A stretch of 64,000 nucleotides of DNA from Aedes albopictus (Eukaryota; Arthropoda; Insecta; Diptera; Culicidae): contig NC_085138.1 of assembly GCF_035046485.1 (NCBI RefSeq), forward strand, positions 429,399,265 to 429,463,264, read 5' to 3'. The position numbers and the translations under genes were made by a program. This document shows positions 43,130-52,997 of the stretch, piece after piece; position 1 is the stretch's first letter; each line of letters opens with the position of its first letter. The notes under the pieces are model-generated. The model worked only from the letters and a program-made list of their open reading frames with translations, was not told the DNA's origin and searched no databases.

Positions 43130-43607
43130 AGGTCCTTCGCTTGATTTGGGAAATAAATCGATTTTCGCCACTTGAAGATTCTGGTTTTCAACCACAGCGA
43201 TATTAATATCACTTCTTCTTGGTCTTGTCATTGCACAATGATCCGAGAGCTTGAAAAAAGTTTTACGTCTAAGGTATTAGTTTCAGCTAGGGTCTGGAAC
43301 CATTTGGGCAAGGTAAGGATAACTCTGTCAATTTTTAACCAATTGACTTCAATTTTTATACATGGCTAAATTCAATATTTATACATGGTGAAACTGATTG
43401 ACGTGAGGCCATTTTAATTGTTCAAAATAACGATATAATCTTAAAACAATTTGTAGAAAATTACCATAACCTGGATCAAGGGTTATTGAATGACGAGTTT
43501 ACATGTTTTGCAGCCAATAAGTCACATATTTATGTATTAAATTCAATGAAACATGATCGATGAGATTTAAATTACTTTATGACAACTAAAATGCCGTGTC
43601 ATTAATT

Positions 43608-43679
43608 GGCTCGGTAGCTTAGTTGGAAAAGCACTTGTCTAGCGAATAAGGGTCGTGAGTTCAAATCTCACCTGAGCTG
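43608..43679 (+). tRNA. tRNA-like cloverleaf, anticodon AGC, probably pseudogene or SINE head
   Basis: All four arms fold. Acceptor: GGCTCGG with CTGAGCT (two G-U type pairs). D stem: GCTT/AAGC. Anticodon stem: CTTGT/ATAAG with seven-base loop CTAGCGA, anticodon AGC. T stem: GTGAG/CTCAC with loop TTCAAAT. Variable loop is four bases. The A-box-like TAGCTTAGTTGG is good; the B box is weaker. A T run follows soon after. AGC would read alanine, but the G3-U70 identity pair is missing (C3-G70). I therefore think this is not a working alanine tRNA. Confidence 0.55.
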
Positions 43680-44005
43680 TGGGCTTTTTCGGAATTTCAC
43701 TAATAATTTATCCATCTTTTTTATGTAGGTATATACATATATGCTGAGTTCATTGGAATATCATTAGTTGACCGCACGGATTGGTATACCGAAGACTTTA
43801 CCCTTAAGTCGTTAAATTCAATATTTTCCGAAACTGCGTGTTGGGCGAACTTCAAAGACACTTTCAAACATTTGTTACCGTGTAGTTGTATTCTGGTTCG
43901 ATATAACGTATACTTCGATATAACGTACAAAAAAAAAATATGTGTGAAGAGTACCTGTAATTCTACTGGCATCAATAGCAACGATTTCTGCATAGCACCT
44001 GGATG

Positions 44006-44180
44006 CAAGGGGAATGACATATCCTTTTCTAACCGGAATATCCACATTTATCCGTTTCTAACCGTCGCTAATCGTTGCTAAGCGAGCTGCTAAGTGAGCA
44101 GCAGTTAGACGCGGTTAACGACGGTTAGAAACGGATGAATGCGGATATTCCGGTTAGAAAAGGATATGTCATTCCCCTTG
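44006..44180. mobile_element. hAT-type MITE with 8-bp duplication CCTGGATG
   Basis: Starts CAAGGGGAATGACATATCC and ends with its exact inverse. CCTGGATG lies at 43998-44005 and 44181-44188, perfectly repeated. The 175 bp are almost wholly self-complementary, with GCTAAGCGAGC-like sequence in the loop. An isolated end of the same family (GGATATGTCATTCCCCTTG) occurs at 51982-52000. Confidence 0.82.
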
Positions 44181-44292
44181 CCTGGATGTTCGTTGACATT
44201 GTGTAGTAGAAAAAAGTTCGGCACTATCTTCATACCTATACGACTGAGATATTCGGCAACAGTCAAAATCCATCAGGGGAATTACGGGGATT

Positions 44293-44847
44293 TCAAAACG
44301 GCTGCACACAATCACATTCCACACTTTCGCATATGAAGTACAGCGGTCGCGCACACACATTATCGTTCCAGCTCCAATTGTATTCTGTCGATTGGATGTA
44401 CGCCAGTTGAATGCAATCCTCGTTATCTCCGTGATCATTCGGCTCGCCCTGATGCCAGTTTGCGTAGGTAAGTTCTTGGCCGGTGGCCACCCAAATGAAG
44501 GATCCCTCTTCGGCCAGGTCGGATGCCCCAATCCAAAAACTGCAGCTGACTTCGGAAAATTTGTCCGTTGTTCGGACGTATCGTGCCACGGCATCGTTTT
44601 CCTCCTGCGATTTGATGATCAGCATGCGCATTTTCAGCGAGTTGCAGAATTCGTTTGCCTTGAACCAGTTGGCCTGTCGATTGGTGATCAATCTGTGAAA
44701 TTCCGAGTCAATTTGCAACAGAAAGCGTGGATATTTGATACTTACTCGAATGCTTGGAATGTAATATGTTTTATTAGATTGATCAACTCCAACCGAAGAC
44801 TGTATACGAAGGAGGAATATAATAAATACAACTTTATATGTTAGCAT
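44293..44847 (-). CDS. secreted C-type lectin, single domain (CTL2)
   Basis: Two exons: 44746-44847 and 44293-44673, with a 72-nt intron (GTAAGT...AATCGACAG). The intron is divisible by three and has no stop, so reading through it gives a false continuous ORF. The intron position and phase match CTL1 and CTL3 exactly (after IPSIR, before ANW). About 160 residues. ATG 44847 opens a signal peptide ([20 protein letters not shown]); an in-frame ATG at 44919 would add 24 residues that spoil it. The domain keeps WIGASDL, EGSFIW, EPN (in GEPND) and WND, so it should bind calcium and mannose-like sugars. It is the most diverged of the three. Confidence 0.88.
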   Translation of the reverse strand: MLTYKVVFIIFLLRIQSSVGVDQSNKTYYIPSIRVSIKYPRFLLQIDSEFHRLITNRQANWFKANEFCNSLKMRMLIIKSQEENDAVARYVRTTDKFSEVSCSFWIGASDLAEEGSFIWVATGQELTYANWHQGEPNDHGDNEDCIQLAYIQSTEYNWSWNDNVCARPLYFICESVECDCVQPF

Positions 44848-45324
44848 TTCTGTATACCGCGAGTAGGAATCTGGTACTGATAAGCAGTTTCTACGGGATT
44901 TTATTAAATGGGTCGTCATCAAAAATCAATGAGGATTCTCTCATGCCGCCCATACATTGCTTGTTATGGATCACACACAGTTACGAATAAATTTGATGTT
45001 TAAGGACAGACTTGTTAGAATCCCAAAATGGCCGCCACAATGGCCGACTTTGACACCTAGTCACGATTTCGAGGGTACAAATATCTTCGTAAACAAAACC
45101 AGCGCACCTGATCTTCTTATTTTATGCTTATTACAAGTGAGCAAGAACAGAATAATAAAATGCTTTGTTGTGTGAAGCTTGCTTCTTGAGATTTGTGCTT
45201 TTGATGTTTTGATGAACTGTTGAAGCGGGATGTCAAGACATTTTCATTAAAGGCAGCTTGAAAGGCAGAGAATAAAGTAGATTTTTGCATATGTCAAGTT
45301 CCAGGATCTGCTGTGCCTTACCCG

Positions 45325-45488
45325 ACGTCTCCACTAGACAGAAATGTCTTGCCATTTTGCTGGACAGATGTGTCATGACAGAAATGTTATCTCGTTGTTT
45401 GCACGGAAAGCAGCGGTGTTGATCATTTCTGTTACGTTTTCTCTTTCTGGCAGCAAAATGGCAAGACATTTCAGACTAGTGGAGACGT
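45325..45488. mobile_element. MITE ending in ACGTCTCCACTAG
   Basis: The left end ACGTCTCCACTAGACAGAAA is mirrored by the right end GACTAGTGGAGACGT. GTCTTGCCATTTTGCTG and its inverse lie further in. Target duplication unclear. Sits between CTL2 and the broken CTL3. Confidence 0.65.
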
Positions 45489-45733
45489 GAGGTTAGAGCT
45501 TCCTGAACATGATTTTGGTTAATTATCAATACATGCAATTAAAACAGCGTCTTTTTTTGTAATACCAGACGGTAAAACTTGCTACATATTTATTTTTTGA
45601 GCTAAAACTATACCACAAATGATTGCGGAAACGAGTGACAAAATCTTAACTCCAAGTACAGTATGATTGAAGTTCATTGTTTTCAGATTTCCTCCTACAT
45701 CAAGCATCTGAATCTCGAACGTTGTTCCATTGA

Positions 45734-46337
45734 TCATCTCCAGAATTCTTCCACACAATCGAGCGGTTAACTCTCACAAATGAAGTACAGGGACAGGGTT
45801 CGACACTCGTTATCATTCCAGGTCCATCTCTGCCCGAGCCGGGGTTCGTAAGCTAGCTGCATGCAATGCTCGGTCCCATTGTTGTTGTTCGGCTCTCCCG
45901 GTGACCAATTGGCATACCTGACCAATCGACCATTGGGCTCCAGCTGAAGGTACCCTCCTCCGCGAGATCATTGCCACCGATCCAGAATGATGATGCCTTT
46001 TCGTCAAACTTATCCGATTTTTGGGCAAACCGGGCCACGGCGTTATTCTCATCACGACTGGCGATCGTCACCAATTGCATCCCGATCCAGTGGCAGACCT
46101 CACTCGCTTTGAACCAGTTTGCCTGTAGAAAAAGGAACTTTTATTTTCTTGATTTTATCGATAATCACATCCATAATCATCATCACGTGCTGCAGTACTA
46201 ACACTAATGTTGGGAATTACATATATTTTGTCTGTACTAGACAGTGTACTTTGAACCTTGCTTTGAACTTGCAAAAAAGCCAAAAAAGTCCATATCAAAA
46301 TCAGTGAAACTGATCCACAGCGAATTGTCTTCGACAT
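45734..46337 (-). pseudogene. C-type lectin (CTL3), broken by 1-nt deletion
   Basis: Exon 1 is 46203-46337 (signal peptide MSKTIRCGSVSLILIWTFLA), followed by an 80-nt intron to 46122. Exon 2 matches CTL1 closely until 45938/45939. There one base is missing relative to CTL1 (GGGC-TCCAGC against GGGCATCCAGC), shifting the frame right after EGTFSW. Downstream, the other frame still reads GEPNNNN and WTWNDNEC. It then meets a TAA at 45767-45769 where CTL1 has a lysine codon; the ancestral stop is at 45734. The upstream block is conserved with CTL1. AATAAA lies on the minus strand near 45593. An assembly error could mimic the deletion but would not explain the extra stop. Confidence 0.82.
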
Positions 46338-46441
46338 GACCACTTCCGACGATGCAATATCTATTAACTGAACCAATCATGCTACATTTCACCCGTTATA
46401 TTTCCAAATCTATATAAGATTCGCAATGTCCTGGGAAGTAA

Positions 46442-46738
46442 ATCCCCAAGCACTGGCCCATTAAATAAGTAATCATATTTAGGTGGGGTTTTCCCTGAAA
46501 ATGAATCTTATGTTATGAAGCTTATGTCTTATATTTAAGTGTTTTTTTTTTCGTATTATGGTTACTCAAGTAGCCGTTACAAAGTAGCCGTTTTCATATT
46601 AAAATCAACTTAATTGTCAAAAAATGAATCTCATTGAGTAGCTAGTGGCAACGAGGAATAGCGCATTCAATAAAAATGTTTAACCTTAGTAAGGTCTTGG
46701 GGTCTTTTTTGCCCTTTTTCGAATTTCAATTCTCTGTA
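46442..46738. other. intergenic, no feature recognised
   Basis: Upstream of the third lectin; nothing beyond AT-rich sequence was recognised. Confidence 0.35.
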
Positions 46739-46994
46739 CAGTAGACGTTCGGTCGGTGCAAACGGTTTAACTGCAATACTATTTAACTGCAAGTCCGGTA
46801 AGTGCAACAAATTTGCAGTTATCGCACCGCTATCCGTCAAAACGGTGCGCCAGGTTAGCCCAAATGAACAATCGAATGAATTTTTTGTTCATTTAACGTC
46901 AATTGATGGGTTGTTGACGTCTATCTGACGTTGCAGTTATCGAATTTTGTTCGCTAACTGAAACGTAAACATGTTGCAGTTATCGAACGTCTAC
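46739..46994. mobile_element. pogo/Tc1-type MITE with TA duplication, second copy
   Basis: Starts CAGTAGACGTTCGGTCGGTG and ends TATCGAACGTCTACTG, with TA at 46737-46738 and 46995-46996. Shares end and subterminal sequence (TTCGCTAACTG, GCAGTTATCG) with 21088-21376. The interior differs, including a TGAACAA/TTGTTCA inner palindrome. Confidence 0.75.
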
Positions 46995-46996
46995 TG

Positions 46997-47769
46997 TAGT
47001 TTTTGTTTAACGAATCCTAGCAATCTGAAATTTTCTGACAATTATTTTTTCGCGGAAATAAACCTTTCCCAAAAATAAAAAGTATTGAACGACCCCTAGG
47101 GGCGCTCCCAAAAAAAAAAGGTACAAATAAGACCCTGGGGTAATTTTTGACCCCAAATTTTGAACAGCTCGCAAAAATCAGAGGCTTGTCCGATTTTGGA
47201 TCTCTTTTGCTCAAATGAAAGGGCCACAAGTATAGTTTTCAAAACCACCGCAGAAATCCGGATTTGGCCACTGTGGCCACCAGGAACCTGCATCAACTGA
47301 AAAATGCCACTTTAGAGACCCTAACTTTGACAGGCTATAACTTTGCAACCAAACAAGTAATCAGGACCGTCCAAGAATCGTTGGAAAGGTATTTACGAGG
47401 ACTTTAATTATAGACATTAATATTGGCTAATTATTGAGAACCGGTTCCGAAAATCCGGCATATCCGAAATATTAGTTTTCATTGTTGCTACGTGTTTGAA
47501 AATCCACAAATGTATTCCCTTTATACATTTTATTGCATAACTTCTCTGCACACTTCACTGAAATAAAAAAAAACATATTGTTTTGGACCATTTTTGGACC
47601 ATTTTTGGAGGGTTCTGGGCAGGTCTGGTCAATGCTAAATGGGTTACAGGGTCTCCGAAAGGTGGTCAATTGGGTAACGACAATGAACTTTGTATAGTTT
47701 TCGCTCCAAAACCCGGCGCCACATGGTTCAACCTTCTTCTGTTGCTCTTGTGATACAAAAAGAGATTGA
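46997..47769. other. intergenic, no gene recognised
   Basis: Short ORFs only; a minus-strand 122-codon ORF at 47472-47840 is low in complexity (EEEKEEEEED) and overlaps a SINE tail, so it is not considered real. Confidence 0.4.
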
Positions 47770-47860
47770 TTGTCTTCTTCTTCTTCTTCTTTTTCTTCTT
47801 CTTGGCATAACATCCCTACTGGAAAAAGCCTGCTTCTCAACTATGAGTTTTATGATCACT
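47770..47860 (-). mobile_element. 3' end of the second SINE family, minus strand
   Basis: On the minus strand: GTTGAGAAGCAGGCTTTTTC, then a GATGTTATGCC block, followed by an AAGAAGAAG-type tail. This matches the family's 3' end at 17637-17702. The head is not clearly preserved to the right. Confidence 0.55.
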
Positions 47861-48080
47861 TCTGTGAATACCGGGCAACTCACTGGAACACTCCGTTCCC
47901 AGCCATCTTAGCAAACTGCAGTAGAATCACTTGGCATAATACGGAACCTCACGGTGATGGCGACTTGCTCCGCCAACAGTCCACTCGTCAATGAGGCAGC
48001 ATCACACTGACGACGACCCCGTCATGGTGCTGGCTGTCACTGATGCTTGCTAGGGGAAATACACGCATGGGAAATGCTAC

Positions 48081-48353
48081 CACAGAGAACAGACATCCAA
48101 GCCTATAGAAAATTTTCTCGAATGCTGTGTAAGGATTCAAGCGTTGACAACACTAGCGTCACCTATGCGGCAAATTGCCACAGTCAGTGGTGAATACGCA
48201 TATCTAGATAAGTTTCATATTCACCACCGACAACAGCGTGGGAACTTTGTGACAGCAGCGCCACCACGAAGTTGCCACTTGTGTTGCCATTTCAAATGAC
48301 TGTTAAATTCCTTACACAGCTTTGGAACTGGACTTGGATGTCTGTTCTCTGTG
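48081..48353. mobile_element. CACAGAG MITE copy 3, TSD ATGCTAC
   Basis: 273 bp; starts CACAGAGAACAGACATCCAA and ends TGGATGTCTGTTCTCTGTG. Exact duplication ATGCTAC at 48074-48080 and 48354-48360. Slightly shorter than its sisters because of a small internal loss near the first arm. Confidence 0.88.
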
Positions 48354-48409
48354 ATGCTACTCAGCTTTGTTCATACCCCACAACTTCTACTAGTATTTAC
48401 TAAGAGCTT

Positions 48410-48566
48410 TGGGAAGATTCAAATATTACGTCCATCGTTTTTCCGGATTTCTAGACCCCCCCTCCCCCCTCTGTCACGCAATTTTCCTATACCCAATACA
48501 CGTACTGTCACACTTTTCTAGACCCCCCCCCCCCTCCCCCAAATGGTGGACGTAATTTTTGAACGT
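48410..48566. mobile_element. C-tract MITE with ATTACGTCCA ends
   Basis: The left end GGAAGATTCAAATATTACGT is mirrored by the right end, inverse of GGAACGTTCAAAAATTACGT. The middle has two C-rich runs. It resembles the larger element at 52461-52913, which has the same TTCAAATATTACGT block. Duplication not certain. Confidence 0.55.
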
Positions 48567-48583
48567 TCCATTTCTCTGCTAAT

Positions 48584-50206
48584 TGTTTTAATTAAGAATT
48601 TCAACATGTCTTTCCTACCGGTCTTATGTCTTGTCCGCGTCTTATTAAGTTCGTTTTCTCGGTTAATACAGTGGCGACGAAGGTGAATAATGGATTTCAT
48701 GTGTTTTGCTTTAAATTTTCACGACCCCGTGCTTTAGCAATTTGGCGTGATTTAAAACTATGTGCCCCAGACAGTGAATATTGTTTTGTTTTGCTCATGG
48801 CCGTGGATAAGCAACCTTGTGTATGATTTTTTTTGTAGTTTTGGTTTAGATTGGCGTTGATTGAACGTGATTTTGTGTTTTTACCAAAGCTATTTTTATG
48901 TAATTTGCATGATATGCAATTTATTTTTTTGGGTACTATTGTCCTTTTTTACACAATGTGTTGAGCTTACTCCATTTTATGCATGCCACCACATACCAAC
49001 ACTCTGACAAGATCAGATGATGAGAGCGATGAGAGAGCAATGAGTGCCATTTTACCATCATTTTTTGTGTGGCTTTTAGCTCTTCGCCTATTTTTTTTAG
49101 GTCTGTGTTTTGTTGGTTGGTGGAGACTACGGCTTTTGTTTTGTCATTTGGCTGAGCAAGATATTTTGGATGGGTGCATTTGTTTTGTTTATATCAGATA
49201 TTGATATATTTGAGATTGCAAAAACACATGATTTTTATTTGGACCTAGAGATATGGAGTACCTACAGTCATCGTTTCATCGTGTATCAAGCCGTATTTAG
49301 AAGATGTTTTCCTGGACCTGCTGCTCCTGTTATAAAAAGGCCAATTGATTCAATGCTGCTACTAGCTTTTTTTTATAACAACGCTTTACTAATGTACATA
49401 ACGTATATGCAGATGATTAGTGCTAATCGACCATTATGGACAGGATAGTTTGGTTTAGTCAGTGATGAACGGTGTAATGTATGTGGTAGGCACGAGATCA
49501 GATATTTATTGGTAAATGTTATACCTAAAGCAATATTGTACGACCTGCCCAGAGGAATAGTATGTTTATTCACATAAGTAGAAGGTGAAGACAATGAGTT
49601 CTTGTAAATCATAAAAAAAAACAAGAAAAGCCAGCTTGAACTTGAACACATAAATTAAGTAGTATTTTTCGATGGATTGTATGTAGAAGTATGTAAATGT
49701 CTATATTTTTTATGACGTCGATAGGAAATGCATAGCTATTTGTTTACGTTTTATACATGCAGATTGAGAAAATTGAATCAAACTTAAAGAAAGCTTATGT
49801 TTTAATGGTAATAAGGAAGATTATTATTCGCTACTTTTCAATTGGATATGTGTATTTATTGGACTTCATGTGTGAACTGAGACATAATTTCAAAGAAACC
49901 ATATTATAGGCTTTCAGATGCCTGTGCTTAAGTAGAATATAATTATAAGCGATAAGTTGTATCTATAGGATGGAGGAGTTGTTCTGACTGCAGATTAGAA
50001 CATCCCTATTTGCTAAACGATAATTCCTCTCTTTCACTCGAACAGATCACTGGTCAAGTATGTGTATGAAATGAGAATAAAGAAAGTAGAAGTACTTTGA
50101 ACATGACTCAAGCTGGATGTGTTTTAATTAAGAATTTCAACATGTCTTTCCTACCGGTCTTATGTCTTGTCCGCGTCTTATTAAGTTCGTTTTCTCGGTT
50201 AATACA
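48584..50206 (+). mobile_element. TRIM-like element with 87-bp identical direct LTRs
   Basis: Two identical 87-bp direct repeats at 48584-48670 and 50120-50206 begin TGTTTTAATTAAGAATTTCA and end GGTTAATACA, the TG...CA form of an LTR. One base after the first comes TGGCGACGAAGG, which looks like a primer-binding site. The 1449-bp interior encodes no gag or pol; its short ORFs (for example 48983-49204) have no signature. This fits a non-autonomous LTR element of TRIM type. Against it: the flanking bases (CTAAT, ATAAA) are not a duplication and no strong polypurine tract precedes the second repeat. Confidence 0.55.
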
Positions 50207-50539
50207 ATAAAATTACCTAAATCCGGGTTAGAACTCGAGACCTGTCGATTGCCAGCCGCATGCTTTCCTATCTGCGCCATCCTAGAGATGGTGAGATGCA
50301 GCACCCAAAGCAAAACTTAATCTTCCCATGACTCAATAATGATCACTCCTGAACTTCTGTTCAGCAGTGATGAATTAGCACAGCACGTGGTAATCAACTG
50401 AACAACGCCTTATGCTTCAACAGCTGTTCAGCCCAAAACACGTGTTTTCCATTCTGATTTCGCTGTCAGTATTTTTATCGCACGGTGAGAAAACTTGTAT
50501 CTAATGCGGCCAAAAAGTGTTGGTCCTTATTGAAGATAT

Positions 50540-50821
50540 CACAGAGAACAGACATCCAAGCCTATAGAAAATTTTCTCGAATGCTGTGTAAGGATTCAAT
50601 TTTTTTTAGCGTTGACAACACTAGCGTCACCTATGCGGCAAATTGCCACAGTCAGTGGTGAATACGCATATCTAGATAAGTTTCATATTCACCACCGACA
50701 ACAGCGTGGGAACTTTGTGACAGCAGCGCCACCACGAAGTTGCCACTTGTGTTGCCATTTCAAATGACCGTTAAATTCCTTACACAGCTTTGGAACTGGA
50801 CTTGGATGTCTGTTCTCTGTG
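50540..50821. mobile_element. CACAGAG MITE copy 4, TSD AAGATAT
   Basis: 282 bp. Duplication AAGATAT at 50533-50539 and 50822-50828. Repeat R copy 1 has this heptamer only once, with no insert (near 24240). Confidence 0.9.
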
Positions 50822-51076
50822 AAGATATTGTCTCGGATATTGTTTCCAGGCGAACTAATTGCGGTATGCATATGTTTTTATTTTTATCGATCTTTAAAAT
50901 GTATGATAATATGGGGTGCGGAATGGTCTTGGACAATGGACATGGTGCATTCACAGCATCTGTTCAGGTAATCTACTCATGCTCAGTCGAAGATCCGTTA
51001 AGCAATTTTTTTATTTATGCTTTTGTCATAGAATCTTGATATTATGTTCAATAAATAGTGCATAAGGATGTTTAGG

Positions 51077-51357
51077 CACAGAGAACAGACATCCAAGTCC
51101 AGTTCCAAAGCTGTGTAAGGAATTTAACGGTCATTTGAAATGGCAACACAAGTGGCAACTTCGTGGTGGCGCTGCTGTCACAAAGTTCCCACGCTGTTGT
51201 CGGTGGTGAATATGAAACTTATCTAGATATGCGTATTCACCACTGACTGTGACAATTTGCCGCATAGGTGACGCTAGTGTTGTCAACGCTAAAAAAATTG
51301 AATCCTTACACAGCATTCGAGAAAATTTTCTATAGGCTTGGATGTCTGTTCTCTGTG
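51077..51357. mobile_element. CACAGAG MITE copy 5, TSD GTTTAGG
   Basis: 281 bp, opposite orientation to copy 4. Duplication GTTTAGG at 51070-51076 and 51358-51364. Repeat R copy 1 has a single CCTAAAC with no insert (near 23973). Subterminal TTTAACGGTCATTT near 51125. Confidence 0.9.
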
Positions 51358-51610
51358 GTTTAGGGATACTTGAAATGTGTCGATTTCTGAATGCTGTTTG
51401 ATTATCTAGGTGACTGTGGGAACAGTATTCAGTAAACACGACAGCCCTGAAATGTCAAATGCATCGATCCAAGCGTCTCGTACAATCGAACTGCTGCGGA
51501 AGATAAAAAATATAATAATCAAGGTACAAGATATCTTGTTACAGACTATTAATAATAAATAAATGCCTCATTTTTACGTTGAATTCGTCTCTTGGCACTC
51601 AATGTTAAAC

Positions 51611-51980
51611 CACAGACAAACAGACATACTACTCAAATCACAATCATCGCACGATTTAACGGTCATTTTGAAAATATAGTGTGGTTCGGACTGTGCTCGC
51701 ATCTGTCATGGTGGCGCTGCAATGCCTCAATTTTGCTGAGAAATGAACGCGACGCCGATCAATGTTTACATAAAATGACTCAATTATGAACCTTAATTCA
51801 TGTTTTATGAATGGATGACGGCACGGGGGAGTCGTCATCTGCAAAATTGTTACATCGAGCCGAGGGAAACAACACCTGTAAATGAATGCTTCGGACTGAG
51901 CATTATAGAGGGTGCTAGTGAGATGCCAAACGATGTTTTTAAAGCAATTTTCTTCTAAGTAGTATGTCTGTTTGTCTGTG
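51611..51980. mobile_element. CACAGAC-ended MITE, 370 bp
   Basis: Starts CACAGACAAACAGACATACT and ends AGTATGTCTGTTTGTCTGTG. Subterminal TTTAACGGTCATTT near 51656, as in the CACAGAG family. The flanks (GTTAAAC and AGGATAT) do not match. The right flank is the bare end of the hAT-type MITE family seen at 44006-44180, so rearrangement after insertion is likely. Confidence 0.7.
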
Positions 51981-52420
51981 AGGATATGTCATTCCCCTTG
52001 CTAAAACTAGACAAAAACAAATCCCTCCTTGAGGGATTCACCGATAAATCATCTAAAATTTCCGCGGAGAATTTCTCTAAGAGTTTCCCGGAGAATCTAT
52101 TGACGGCATTGTCAGGTCGATCTTCTTCGGAACTTATGGAAAATTTATGGGAAAAATTCCGAAGGAACTCTTGAAGGAATTTTCGGGCGACCGCTCGAAG
52201 AAATTTCATGAGAGACTACTGAACGAAATTCTAGAGATTTACTGAAGGAACTGTTCGCGGTTTCGTCAATCAAAAAATAAATCGTTTCAAACTTCTTTTG
52301 GACTGTATAAAAGTTGAATTTATTAGAGCATGATTTTTGCGTCTTCACCGATTGACTTGCTCTTTTGTTCTGGTATTGCGTCGCAGACGGCGCACGCTCA
52401 AGCGGAACTGGCAAATTGCA
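51981..52420. other. intergenic; possible relic of satellite-like sequence
   Basis: 52060-52240 has loosely periodic GGAGAATTT / GAAGGAACTC / GAAGGAATTT phrases that recall the 12-bp satellite at 8-12.6 kb, but far more decayed. No gene recognised. Confidence 0.3.
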
Positions 52421-52933
52421 AGACCGTTAAATTCCTTACACAGTTTCGGAACTGGACTTGGGGTTCGTTCAAATATTACGTAACGCCACAGAGAACAGAC
52501 ATCCAAGCTAGAAGAAATTTTCTCTCGAAAGCTGTGTAAGAACTCAAATATTTTTAGCGTTGACTACACTAGCGCCACCATACAACAAGTTGCCACAATC
52601 AGTGGTGAGTATACATATCTAGATAAGTTTCATATTTACCACTGACAACGGCATAGGAACTTTGCGATAGCAGCGCCGCCACGGAATTGCCACTTGTGTT
52701 GCCATTTCAAATGACCGTTAAATTCCTTACACAGTTTCGTAACTGGACTTGGATGTCTGTTCTCTGTGGTAACGCTAAGGGGGTAGGAGGGGGTCTAGCT
52801 CTGTGTTACGCTTCATACAAAATTCCAAAAATCCCCATATAATATTTGTTACGTGGGGAGGGAGGGGGTCTAAAATTGTCAAATTTTGCGTTACGTAATA
52901 TTTGAATGAACCCTTGGATGTCTGTTCTCTGTG
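52421..52933. mobile_element. triple nest: MITE fragment, C-tract MITE, MITE copy 6
   Basis: The outermost layer is the right end of a CACAGAG MITE (52421-52460 and 52914-52933). It is split by a C-tract MITE (52461-52913; ends GGGTTCGTTCAAATATTACG and its inverse; 3-bp TTG duplicated at 52458-52460 and 52914-52916). That element is in turn split by a complete CACAGAG MITE at 52487-52768. The order of events is therefore readable. Confidence 0.82.
52487..52768. mobile_element. CACAGAG MITE copy 6, TSD GTAACGC
   Basis: 282 bp with exact duplication GTAACGC at 52480-52486 and 52769-52775. Nearly identical to copies 2 and 7, so these three form a young subgroup. Confidence 0.9.
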
Positions 52934-52997
52934 CAGAAGCGATGCCTATTTTTTGTGATAAATATTCTACCAGGCACGCCGTGTATGGACGTGCGAG

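Larger units (their letters stand above)
50207..51590 (-). repeat. repeat R, copy 2, carrying two CACAGAG MITEs
   Basis: Inverse match to 23740-24426 plus 40089-40345. It carries MITE copies 4 and 5. It lacks the LINE: the join reads AACAGAAGTTCA, an empty site. Near 50220-50290 it has the tRNA-like segment in minus orientation. It abuts the TRIM-like element on its left. Confidence 0.8.

Noticed and set aside
43608..43679. Functional alanine tRNA gene
   Set aside because: Folds well but lacks the G3-U70 pair needed for alanine identity and has two weak acceptor pairs; kept only as tRNA-like.
48983..49448. Membrane-protein-like ORFs inside the TRIM-like element
   Set aside because: Hydrophobic by T-rich composition; no conserved motif, and two frames overlap equally.
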